Below, one piece after another: positions 13,336 to 24,753 of a stretch of 64,000 nt of DNA. The stretch's first letter is position 1, and every line of letters begins with the position of its first letter. Under the pieces are notes generated by a model. That model made no database searches. It had not been told where the DNA came from and saw only the letters and a program-made list of their open reading frames with translations. The translations under genes were made by a program, and so were the position numbers. This stretch comes from Plumapathes pennacea (lineage: Eukaryota; Cnidaria; Anthozoa; Antipatharia; Myriopathidae), in assembly GCA_964036295.1 (NCBI GenBank), contig OZ038465.1, forward strand, positions 13,892,667 to 13,956,666, written 5' to 3'.

Positions 13336-16300
13336 TGAGATTAAGCCCAGGTAAATAAGAACGGATAATGCATTTTAGTTTTTAGTACTTTGTTTAGTAC
13401 TTTTAGTGTTTGAAAATAGCAGTAATTTGTCGTAAAGTAACTTGTGCTTATGATCAATATATCATCTTATATTTATATGAATATTGCGAGTAGGCCAATG
13501 CACTAAGTTGAAGGGATCTTCTAGCTGCGATTAAAATCTATTACTCTGGGACCTGGAACTGAATTAATGCTCACAAAGACTTATATACCAAAATGTTATT
13601 TAAAGTTCCGCCATGTTTTCGCCTCGTTTTCATTATTTTTATAATGTTCGTTTAGCATTTTCGCTCATTGTACTACAAGCTTGAACAGCTCTTCAGGCAA
13701 TGGGGCAACGAGTCTGCCACTACAGGACTAAAATATTCAGATTAACTATTTCTTTAAAAAATTGAAAACCAACTTATCTATAGTTTATAGACTTCGATGA
13801 CGGCCCCGTTGCCCCAGTGGTCGACGGGATAAATATCAAAGTCTTATACATTCAGCCAATGAGCATTTTTAATTTAGTTTCTTTTTTGTTTTCACAGATC
13901 TTCCGCCTTAGCCAGCAAACCTTAAGAGACTTCACAACGGGTAAAGTAGTGGACCTAATTTCAAATGATGTGCAACGCATGGAGCAGGCCCCCAGGGCAT
14001 TCGTTCGCCTTTTGTTGTCTTTTTTTGATATCACAATGTGCGTTTGCTTTATGTGGTACTTTGTCGGGTGGCAGGTGTTGGTAGGGCTGACGAGCCTTCT
14101 CCTGTTTGTGCCATTTGCCCTACTACTAGCTTACATCGGTGGAAAGCTCAGAAAAAAAACCGCTGAAGTCACTGATCGACGCGTTCTGCTCATGGATGAA
14201 ATAGTGTCAGCCATTCGTGCAGTGAAGATAAATGCGTGGGAATGGATCTACAAAGACAAGATTGGAAAAATCAGAAGGTGAGTAATACAAAGAGCACTGA
14301 AAACATTATAGTAAATACACAGTGAAGTCCAGTTGCAAATCACTAGTATTTACTTAATAAAATATAAAATAAAATAATAAAATATAAATAATAAAATCTT
14401 GGAAATCATGAGATGGCTGGCTCAAAGAAAGACTATTAGCCGTGCAGCTTAACCCTTATTTTGCGCAACGCATTTCACCAAAAAAGGCCAATTTGTCAGG
14501 ATTTTATCTGTTACACAGAAACAATTTTTGCATGGGGTACATGTTTTATCGAATATAGCCGAGTCAAGTGTTTTCAAATACTGCCGAGTCAAGTTACCTA
14601 ATGGATTTGTCATAGTTAATATATATTTATATATGCTACATGTGTATCTGTTTTCCAGAGAGGAGATAAATATCATCCGTCAAAAGAGCGTCATCTGGTC
14701 AACACTGGGCGGACTGTTCTACACTTGCAACGCCGTGGCAGTGTTTTTATCGGTGACAATCATGGTACGAACAGGTAGCCAGCTGACGCCAGTCAACGTG
14801 TTCATGCTGGTAGCGTTTCTTAATTCTTTAAGAATGACTTTTTCAGACTTTATTGGCTTTGGACTTCAATGGTTGTTTGAGGCAATGACGTCTTTTGGAA
14901 GGATACAATGTTTTCTTTTGCTACCAAATTTGCCATACCCATGCATTGAGGATATAGATATTTCCAAAATCGATACTTGTAACACAGAAAGTCTTCCTTG
15001 TGCACAAAATACAGATCCTATGGCTCTTGCAGTCGTAAACGTGACACTCCAACCTGATGACAACAAAAATAAGAACATCATTCACAACATCACCATCGAA
15101 GCACCTCAAGGTAGTCTGGTGGTGTTGAGTGGTCCCATTGGAAGTGGAAAGTCCTCTGTACTCGCTAGCATCAACAAGGAAGTTGCAATCAGCAGGGGAA
15201 GTATCTTCTGCCCTGGAACTATTGCTTATGTATCCCAAACACCTTGGGTGTTTCCAGGGACAATTCGCGAGAACATTCTCTTTGGGGAAGATTATGATCA
15301 GGGGAGATTCTCAACAATTGTCGAAGTTTGCGCTTTGAAGAAAGACTTGGAAAATTTTCCAGACAGTGATTTAACAATCGTTGGAGAAAAGGGAGCTGTT
15401 CTTAGTGGAGGTCAACAAGCGAGGATTAGTTTGGCGCGCGCAGTGTACGCCGATGGCGATGTGTACTTGCTGGACGATCCTCTGAGTGCAGTGGACGCAA
15501 GAGTCGGTCAACACATCTTTGAGAAATGCATCTGTGGTTTGTTATCTTCCAAGACGAGACTCCTTGTGACCCACAAAACTAATCTCATGAAGATGGCAGA
15601 TCAGATTGTTCTGCTGTCAAAGGGAGAGGTTCTGGCTCAAGGCAGTTATGCAGAAATGAAAGAAACTGGAGCACTTGATACGATCTTAGACACTCACAAG
15701 AGAACAACGCCTGACTTAAAAATGCAACAGTCAACTGAACAAGGAGGCGACGATTCGGTACCAGCGATGCCGCAAGGCGTCCGGACAGGATTGGAAATTC
15801 CAGAAGAAGACAGAAGTGTTGGCACTGTGTCCCTGAATCTTTACTGGAAGTATTTCAGGGCCGGGTTACCCACAGTGGCTTTAGTTGGACTCGTGATAGT
15901 GTTTCTTCTTGCACAGTGTAAGTAAATCTAATGTTTTCCTCTGCATTTTATTTATTTTTGTATGTATGCAATATTGCATGGTGATCGGTTTCCAACAAAT
16001 TTTGCATTAAAAATTGACCCATACTGTAAACATTGCACTGTCAGTTTTTATCAACTAATGTGGTCCTTCTCGTAAGACTGCTACATAAACACTTTCAAAG
16101 TGTGTACGTGAACAAATAGCAAGTCACATTTTACAGTCTCTTCAAATATCCCACAAGGTCGAGTCCTAAATTACTCCCTCGCAGCGCTAGGGACTGAGAA
16201 ACATTTAACTTTTCTGTTTTATTTTAAAGGTTTTTTGGTCTCCCTCGATGTTTGGTTGTCGCACTTGATAAATAAACCAGTAACAGAACAAAGGAATGAA

Positions 16301-17002
16301 ACAAGCATGAAAATCTACACAGGCCTGGTCTGTGGGACACTGTTTTTCGCCATGTTACGGGCCTTCCTTTTCTACCAGGCATCTCTCAACTCCTCCGAGC
16401 AGCTCCATGACCGAATGATATTGTCTATCTGCCGCAGTCCTGTCTTCTCGCATGTCTCCGAAACTCTGAATGGTTTGGACACAATTCGTTCAAGAGGACG
16501 CCAGCAAGATTTCGTCCAACTGTTTTGCAGGTAAGAGGGACTTGCTCCAACTACCATTGACACCGAGTAGCTGGGGGGAGGGGAGGGGGTTAAGATCCAT
16601 GTCAACCGTTTTTGACCTTTACGACTTATTCGGCACGACATCTTTTTCTGCACAACAGTGAACAAAACCGATTTGTTGGCCGTTGCTGTTACGAGAAGTG
16701 AATGAAGCTGGACAACCATTGAGCCCAACAAAATGACGTACTAGAACGGCTTGCCTACAAAATCTGACAAGCTCATCAAAAGCATTGTAGCATCTTTTTT
16801 TCTTTTCTAGGCACCAGAACAAACATAACCAAGCGTTTAAACTGTGTCTGGCCGGTGTGCGATGGATGAGTATCAGAGTGGATTCCTTAAGCGCCTTGTT
16901 CATTGGAGCTGCCGCATTTTCCACCATTCTGTTTCCATTGGATGCAGGTACGACAGGTTTATTTTTTTACCAAAGAAGGCCATAAGGCGACGAAAAAACG
17001 AG

Positions 17003-19596
17003 GATCCATAACTTACGGTACGGACCAAGCAAACGAGGTTAATCCCCGAACGAAGTGAGGGAAATACTCACGACACTAATGCAGTAATATTATACCGCCT
17101 ACTTGGGGACTCCAAGCCTGTCGCCATCTCGAAATTTAACGTTGTCTGTCTGTCAGTCTGTCTGGCGTACGACTTTAGGCGCGGTTACCCCGCTAACCAA
17201 TAACAAAGGCCGGATCGATCACGTGTGCCCTGTTGTTTTACTCGGAATAACTTAGAGAAATTAGATTTGAACGAAGCATTTAGATTTGAACGAAGTAACA
17301 ATATATTGTAGCTGCGTTCACGAAAATGGAAAACTTAACTGAAAAACTTGAAACACAACAGTCTCGCGAAGCTCGTCTTCAAATGAGAAGGGAACAGGCA
17401 CGAGCAAGGCGAAATCGTGAAACGAGCGAACAACAGCGCATGAATACCGATCGAAAGCGACATGAACGGAAACGGGTAACGTAGACAACTCCGCAAAGAG
17501 AACAGCGCTTGAACGCAAATCGGAAACTTCAGGAGAAAAAGCGGGCCGAAGAGAAGACTCCGCAAATTAAGACAACAGCGCATGAATGCCGACCAAAAGC
17601 GACATGAACAGAAGCGGGTAACACAGACAACTCCGCAAAGGGAACAGCGCTTGAAAGCAAATCGGGAGCTTCAGACGCCGTTTTGTGTTAAACTCAGATA
17701 CTTATTTAGAAAGGACAAGCAACAAAGGTTAGTCAGTGGAAATCGAACAATCACCGTGACAAATATATATTTTGTAACTCGATCACTTCAAGAATGTATT
17801 AAAATCTGTATGCTGATCATTTTCCCTCGAAGTATTGTTTTACTACGCTTCTGTCGCCAGTTTCGGCTACCGTATTTGCTCAGAGCAATCGGAACTTGGA
17901 GTCTTGAATGATTTAGTCAGATGTCTTATTTTTCTGTAATCTGACACGCGGTGATTGCAGCGAGAATCGTTCACAAGCCCTTAGAAGTATTACTGGGTCT
18001 GAAGCCCGTGTATAATTTGAAGTAAACTGTTCACGTTTTGCTCTGATTCTGGGAGAAATTTTGCTGTTTTGAGTGGGTTCACATACAAAACAATTCGAGC
18101 CTATTAAATATGCATGCCTGAGTCTGGTGCATGCGGTAGTAAAAACAAATCGCACAGGAAGCCTATTTAATTGTACTGCCTATGAATTCAAAATTGGAAA
18201 ATCAGTGTTCCTTTTTTCCCGTACTACGACGGCCGACCAACTTCAAACTTTGAGTATTAAATTTCGAGAACGTGCTTGGCAGACTGTATGAATTAATTTG
18301 ACGTGCCGACCGTGGGAAATACGTACTTCGTCACGCAATCGATTCTTTTTTCAACGCAAAAGTATAACACACACCATTCTTTTTCTCCTTCCTTTGCGTG
18401 TAGCACTTGAGTTCGAAGAAAAGATTGAGTCAACATTTCGGTAAAACAAAGGCTACTCTTATTGGGAGTTACCAAAGTAAAAGTCCCATCAATGGCAGAG
18501 TGAGGGGGTATATGCGATTATCGTATTTCTAGTAAGATATTTATTATATGGCTTTAGATCTTTCGGCAAACACAAAACAAGGCCCCAACGAGTACTCGTC
18601 TCGTTCATTCAACAACATCAATCGCGATCAGGCATGAATTACGCACTTTTGTTTTCACAACAAATTCAGTTAACAGCTTACAATTCTACCGATTTGAAAA
18701 TCTTGAAAGAAAATAAGCGTCTGTCGAACCAACTGCTTAGATAAATACTAATTTGTTCTGAGCTGAATGAAATGGCCCATAGCGTGTGTCAAACAACGAC
18801 ACTGCAGTGAACTTTATTCGGTGAACAACTCGAACTCGCCCTTGCTCGCTCACTAAAGATTTAAAAAAACTGCAGTCTTATCTCTTTCCAGAAGAAACTG
18901 CTTTGTAACTCAGAGTATTTTTTATTCTTTTGAATAAGTTTCTTACACGTACAATAATGTAGAACGCAAAATGGCACTAAAAGAAAATCATTTCATCACA
19001 AACTGCGACCAACACATCGTTAAAAGTTATATTATTCAAAACTCACCGCTTAATTTTCCTGCCTCCTCGTGGAGCGTTTAGGTTTCTTCCAGGAAAATAA
19101 ACGCCCTCAAATTACCACGGCGTTTTTGTCCCAGTCAGTGATTTCGAAATACAGAGTTCTCGTGCATTGTGAAAAATTTATTTACAGTCCTCACAGTGCG
19201 CCATGACGAGCAAACATGTCTGCAAAACTTGATTCTTGCACGGTTTTAGTCATAACTGTTCACGGTGACTGTTCGCTTTCCACTTTCTTCCTGGCAAGTG
19301 TGCAAATTTGAACACAGAGGTGAAACAACCCTTCATACTCTGCAGCGCTTGTTGTCAATGACGGCTGAGGTCGCAAGCAATTTTTTCCTCGGATGTTTTC
19401 CTTCTTCGTAACGGTCATTTTCCAAGATTGTAAGCTTTCCCCGATCATCATAACTTAACAGTGAGTATCCGGAAGGTTTAAACTTCCCATTGCACTTCTG
19501 GGCCTTTTATGACAAACGTTTAGCAACTTTTCGAGTAATCATTTGCGATCCACATGTGCAAACTGATTTTGCGGTCCGTACAGTAAGTTATGGACC
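17003..19596. mobile_element. Putative TIR transposon inserted in intron 5 of copy 2
   Basis: Intron 5 is ~0.9-1.0 kb in copies 1 and 3 but 3.4 kb here. The extra DNA runs from about 16981 to 20330. Near its left side (17003-17026, ATCCATAACTTACGGTACGG) and at 19573-19596 (GGTCCGTACAGTAAGTTATG) lie matching inverted sequences of about 24 bp. No intact transposase was recognised. The interval holds a degenerate basic repeat frame (17326-17690) and otherwise nothing I can name. The true ends and target duplication are uncertain. Confidence 0.5.
17326..17690 (+). pseudogene. Degenerate Arg/Glu/Gln-rich repeat reading frame inside the insertion
   Basis: From ATG 17326 the frame reads MENLTEKLETQQSREARLQM and continues with Arg/Glu/Gln-rich sequence until a stop at 17482. 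Then a second similar unit follows with a frame change: about 17420-17530 and 17560-17680 repeat (QQRMN.DRKRHE.KRVT.TTPQREQRL). Such charged repeats with 'T-P-Q-R-E-Q-R-L' periodicity occur at the start of some Helitron-type and other transposon ORFs; that link is from memory and weak. Stops and frame shifts show it is not functional. Confidence 0.45.
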
Positions 19597-19690
19597 GGTA
19601 AAATTGACCAATCAGAACGCGCGTAAAATCAATTTGCGGTCCGTACAGGAAAGTATGGACCGGTAAATTAACCAATCGTAGCGTGCGTAG
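19573..19690. repeat. Tandem duplicate of the terminal repeat
   Basis: The ~60 bp unit GCGGTCCGTACAG...TGGACCGGTAAA followed by a CCAAT-containing stretch occurs at about 19571-19630 and again at 19634-19690 with several differences. Both copies match, inverted, the sequence at 17003-17026. Confidence 0.65.
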
Positions 19691-21835
19691 TATCAGTGCC
19701 ATATAATAAAATAGTGTACGATATATGAAGTACCTACCCAAATTCCAGTGCAGTTTTTGTAGTTCAGTGTAACGCTCATTAGACCTCAACACTTAGTCGA
19801 GAAACTTAATACTAGGTCTTGATACTCATGCAGCTGTAAGTTAGTCTTACCCACAAAAGCTAGGTATATCATGCATCCTCATGTTGTAGAAAATGTACTG
19901 AATTATTTCCATATAAAGAGGCGTTTTCGGACGACTGTCGAAATTAATTCTGTGTTTGGTTTGGTTTTGCGTGTGGTATTAAGTATCTACAATACCATCA
20001 CAGACTGTACCACCTGAGTAGTCGTATAAAGAAGAAAACTTTTTTTCTGGATATTGCGATGACGTCCGTTCTTTGCATAGTAAAGCTTTCGGACAGGCAG
20101 AAGAAATGCTTATGTCAAAGCAGCGTCGCCGCTGAAAGGTTGCCCATTTCTTGTTAATCGATAGGTTTCGTCGCACTTGCTAGGTCGTGTTTACTTTTCT
20201 AGTTAGTGAGGCAGAGAAAAATTCGATATTTCTTAGCAAAAGTAGGAGGTTTCAGAATTTAGTTTGGGATGGGCATTGCTATATATACAGCGAAATAGTT
20301 TTGCAAAATTTTAAAAAGGAATGAAAATTCAAAACCAGAAAAAGAATCAAGAATTTAATTCAATTTTTCTCCGCAGCTCTGGCTGGACTGTCACTTGTTT
20401 ACGTCATACAAACTGCGCGTATGCTACAACATACCGTGCAACAAATGTCAGATGTGGAGAACCAGATGACGTCAGTTGAACGAGTGATGACGTATACAGA
20501 AATTGAGTCAGAGCCTGGATACGATATCGACACCAAGCCCCCCGAGGACTGGCCGCGCGAAGGAAGTAGTATTGCTTTCGATAACGTCTCTTTGAGGTAT
20601 CATTCTAGTGGACCTCTGGTCCTCAGAAACTTGAACATGCACATCGGTGGAAAAGCTAAGATTGGAGTCGCAGGCAGAACTGGAGCGGGAAAATCGTCTA
20701 TCGTAGCTGCACTGTTACGCATGCCCGAGGCCAGGGGAGTTATCACAGTCGATGGCATTAACCTCGCTACCATTAACCTCCAAGAATCAAGAAGATGCAT
20801 TTCGGTCCTCAGACAGAATCCAGTCCTGTTTAGTGGTTCCTTGAGGAAAAACCTCGATCCTTTGACGCACTATGAAGACGCTGATCTGTGGCGAGCTTTA
20901 TACGAAGTGCAGCTTAGGACTCTTGTGGAGCACCTTGAAGGACATCTTGACTACGAAGTGTCCGAGGGAGGAGGGAACTTCAGTGTCGGTGAGCGTCAGC
21001 TACTCTGCCTTGCTCGTGTTCTACTTGAGCGGAACAAAGTTCTTATTTTGGATGAACCCACAGCGCACGTGGATCCCACCACAGAGAGAACGATGTATAT
21101 AATGGCATTCGCAACAGTGTTACCGAAAGACATTTTTTAAAATGGTAGCACAATTGCTTTTAATGTGAGCATTTTTTGTATTTTGTCGTGCCTGCCTTCG
21201 CTGTACATGTGGTCTTGCTATGCAATGTACATCTCCTTAAATCCAGAAAGAAATACTTTTCAGTCTATTTTATAACTGCCATTGCATGGTGATCATTAGA
21301 AATAAAACATTTGTTCGATTATTGTCTTCTCAGCGCTACATCGGAAATGTGTTGATATTGTTAGGACATGAGAACCAGATTTACCTCTCGTGCGTAAGCG
21401 GATAATTTATCCGAGTTTCAGTTTAGACCGCAGATGAGCAGTTAACACATGAGCAATTTGTATTGCTGTTCTCCGCTCCGCTAGATTTTCATGACGTTTC
21501 GATCGTCTTAGAATGATTGAAAGCCAAAGTCAAAGTGCAGTCCAAAATTCAGTACGAAGGGAAGTCCGACGTCCAGTCCAAAGTGAAGTCCAAGGTCTAG
21601 TTGGGCTTTGCAGGCGAAACGGCGGGGTGGCAGAAGATTGAATGTAATGCTATTATCAATCATCCGGATATAACTCATGTGTAAACTGCGTTTGAGATAC
21701 TTGAAATAGACTTTAAAAAGGAAAGGACAAAAAGGAAAAGAAGAAAGAACGAAAGGAAAAAAAGATCCGATCACCGTATTTTACGGGGTTCCCGCCATTT
21801 TTATAGTATATAAAATGATGTTATTTTATTTGCAT

Positions 21836-22455
21836 CAGTCAGGCATGCGAGAAGGCCACACAACACCCAGAGTTTCACAAAGTAGTCGAATGAGCAGATT
21901 TGAAGTGGATCTCCAAAAATACGGTTCTACCTACTGGTCCATTATCTCAAAGTGTTGATATATTCTTTATCAGAGACGTCCCTGGGAATCAACTCTAACT
22001 GTCCATTTTAGAGAGGTGTCCGTCTCAAAGAGAGTTCAGTTAGAGTAAATGACTGACAAACGCCACAGGGACCGCTCCTAGAGGTGTCCGTCTTTAATTG
22101 AGAGATGTCCGTCTTAAAAGTTGAGATAAACGTTTAGTCCTTGCATAGTTGCGTTCTACCGATTTAGAGCGTGCAAATGGACAATATATATATGGAAAAT
22201 ACAGTAACGACTAGATGCTGTATCAATGTGTGCGGACAGGCAGCATCTAACTGCCACTACGAAACTCCTGGTCATATATATTATCATACAATTTGATGAC
22301 TACTTTTATCATGTTTTAGTCAGCCATTTGAGAACCACACAATGCCCAAAGTTTCACGAAGCAGTCGAATGAGCAGAGTTAAGGTGGGTCTGCAATAGTG
22401 CTGTTCTGGCTACTATCTTGAGGTGTTGGTCTATTCTTCATTAGACACTATTTCC
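21836..22455 (+). repeat. Diverged direct repeat, ~140 bp arms
   Basis: About 21836-21985 and 22318-22455 match imperfectly. Shared phrases include AGTTTCACRAAG(T/C)AGTCGAATGAGCAGA and 'GTGTTG.T.TATTCTT.AT.AGA'. Spacing is about 480 bp. Function is unknown. Confidence 0.65.
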
Positions 22456-23437
22456 GGGATTTCAATAATTTAGGATAGACGTTCGCGGTTCTCCGTATAA
22501 AGCGTAACATTCCAACTCAGTTAGTGGTGCGTAGCTTTGAACAGCTCGGCATCATTTTGGCCGATTATTGCCTGTCAGTTTGAGAGTGCGCTAGTCTTGG
22601 TGACTGATTCCCCGCTCTTATTGGTTCCTGTTAGCCCCAGTGCTTGACAATGCTTGTATAATCGAGTAATTGACTTGGGGAATTTGTCGTGAGGTTCGGC
22701 GTAGTGTTCGACTTCGTCCATAATTATACCGGCTGGGAACAATGGGGATTGCGCTTCCCAACAGACTGCAACGCACTGGTCCTTGTTGAGCAAAAAATCG
22801 CCGAAAGAAGACGTCTTGGGCTAGATTACACGACGCTGCTTTACATCAAAAGTTAGATTTTTTCAGATCAACATATCTGAAGTTCAAAAATACTATCGTC
22901 TGGGTGCCGTTTGCGGCCATGTTAATTTGCATAACAATCCCTAAAACTTAGCGTACCTTAAAATTTCGGAAAACAAACGTAAAATCCTGAGTCTGTGTTT
23001 ATTAAGCTACAAGAAAACACAAGCTTCACGCGGAGTTTACTTGTACTGAACGCGCGCTTAAGTATTTCATTTTTTTTTACCAAGACGCGTTCTCAAGTTA
23101 TCCACGAGCGGTTTTCTAAACGGCTTTCATTTTAAAGGCATAAAAGCAGCATATTTTACTTGAGGTATATAAAAGGGCTACTATTTCGACCCCAGAATGA
23201 TATTTTAGGATTTAAGGGGTTCTGCCAGAAATAACTGACAGTCAGCGGTAGAAAGTGCGGGCTCGCACAAGTGCCTTCATTCTGCTGCGACTTTTTGGGC
23301 AGAAGAAAGCTATGCTAGGTTTTCCACAAGAGGTGTTGAATAAGACTGGGACTTTTGACAACCCGGTTAGAGATGTCATCAAAATTCCCTCCCCCACCCC
23401 ATTGCTTTCTTAGATTTTGTCACTTGCCCCAGCAACA

Positions 23438-23502
23438 TTCAACCTCGTTCCCAGGGCCATTCGGGAGCTTCTGCCGCGGATGGCCCTGGGAACGAGGTTG
23501 AA
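23438..23502. repeat. Perfect 23 bp hairpin
   Basis: Arms 23438-23460 and 23480-23502 are exact reverse complements (core CCTCGTTCCCAGGGCCAT) with a 19 base loop. It looks like the remnant of a short fold-back element rather than a terminator; no transcript border is nearby. Confidence 0.85.
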
Positions 23503-24753
23503 CAACATTTTGTGACTAGAATACTGCAGTACAGCGGTATCTCACGTCAATAAACAAAATGGCGGTCGAAAACTGGCTATGAACGCTTTGTGCCTTTATA
23601 CTCAAGATCAGCCAATTGAAGGCACATCATAGCTTCTTCTGCGAATCGAGGAAACCTGCTAATTGTATCTGAAAGTGGAAATCACTTCCTATACCTTAAT
23701 TACCTCGCAAACGGCGTAAAACGACAGACAAAGAGTCGATATTGGCAAGTAACCGCACAAACACCGGATCGAAGTTACACAGCTTCGAGATAGTGTCATG
23801 AACGATATTTGATACCTCTGTAAAGGCTTGAATGGAGAAGATGTGGACCACAGTCAGAGGCAAAAGAAACTGGTTAGGTACGAGCAATATATTTTAGCCT
23901 GAAATTTCCATGAGCTAAATATGATAAATCAGGCAGCATTTCTAGATGTTGGCAAAAGAAACTTCTTCTGATGAAAGCGATATATTTCAACATTCAAATG
24001 TTTCTTCACTGTAATGCTCATTACGGACACCATGTTTAAAATTTCGCTAAACAAGCTTTGTGCATGCTCGGCGGCCATCTCATTCCAAATTTCTTGGGGA
24101 GCACAGTTTTGCTAGAGGTATGGTTACTGTTTCGACCCCAGATTGGTATTTTAAATGTTAAAGGGGTTGACGGTCTGCGCCCCCCTCCCCTTCTGTCAGG
24201 ATGTTGCCTTGGTAAAGTTGCCTGTAAGTTCATTGAAAGCTAGCCACTGCAAGCACCAAAGCATGGCAAGTGATTGTTCCTCTTATAAGATGAGGCTGCA
24301 AATATATAAGTTACTGTTATGTATTGACTTTTAGATGCTGTTTTGACCTTAACTAGATGCAAATATGTGTGTGACCACATGTATGCTTATAGTTCATACT
24401 TCTGGTTTGATTAACTTACTTATTTCCTTTATTATAAGATGTTAAACTTTACAAATAAAAAATATATGACAGCATCAGGCTCACTTGGGCATTTTTATCA
24501 GTGCGAAGATACCCTTCAACGAAATTCTAGCCTCTATGAGTTGAACTAAACATTTTGGATTCTCAATTTCAAACATACTGAAATATGAAGAATTCACAGG
24601 CATGGCATCAGATTTACAGAAAGAGCAATTTAGATTTAACAAGCTTGCGTGACCTTTAAACAAAAAAGACACATTCTTTTGCAGGTGAGGACTAAACAGT
24701 GCCATTTGGTCTAAAAGTAACATATGACTGTTGTGTGTCTTTAATCTGCAGAA

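Larger units (their letters stand above)
12687..21140 (+). pseudogene. ABCC4/MRP4-like transporter, copy 2, inactivated
   Basis: Homologous exons are 12687-13235, 13898-14277, 14659-15917, 16230-16530, 16811-16947 and 20377-21140. Three lesions are visible. (1) Codon 133, CAA in copy 1, is TAA at 13083-13085. (2) Exon 4 lacks 270 bp between 16421 and 16422, equal to copy 1 bases 6701-6970. This is 90 codons in frame and takes out the FDTNPVGRILNRF coupling segment and membrane helices. (3) After ~21094 the coding sequence is fused to 3' flanking DNA. The last ~62 residues, including the NBD2 H-loop His, are replaced by 15 unrelated ones. Exon 3 is also 24 bp shorter in the linker before NBD1. 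Splice sites and both Walker A motifs remain intact, so it could still be transcribed. Intron 5 is enlarged to 3.4 kb by an insertion. Confidence 0.9.
21141..24753. other. Spacer between copy 2 and copy 3
   Basis: No gene is recognised. From 21100 to 21830 it is the copy 1-like 3' flank. 21836-22455 holds a direct repeat. 21995-22115 has three 'GAG(A/G)TGTCCGTCT'-type phrases. 22530-24300 resembles 1-600, and 24240-24750 is the copy 3 upstream region without the 1.85 kb insertion. The last ~100 bases before the ATG at 24754 are very similar to the other two copies. Confidence 0.6.

Noticed and set aside
23438..23502. Rho-independent terminator
   Set aside because: The genome is eukaryotic and the perfect hairpin lacks a T-run or gene context. 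It is more likely a fold-back remnant.
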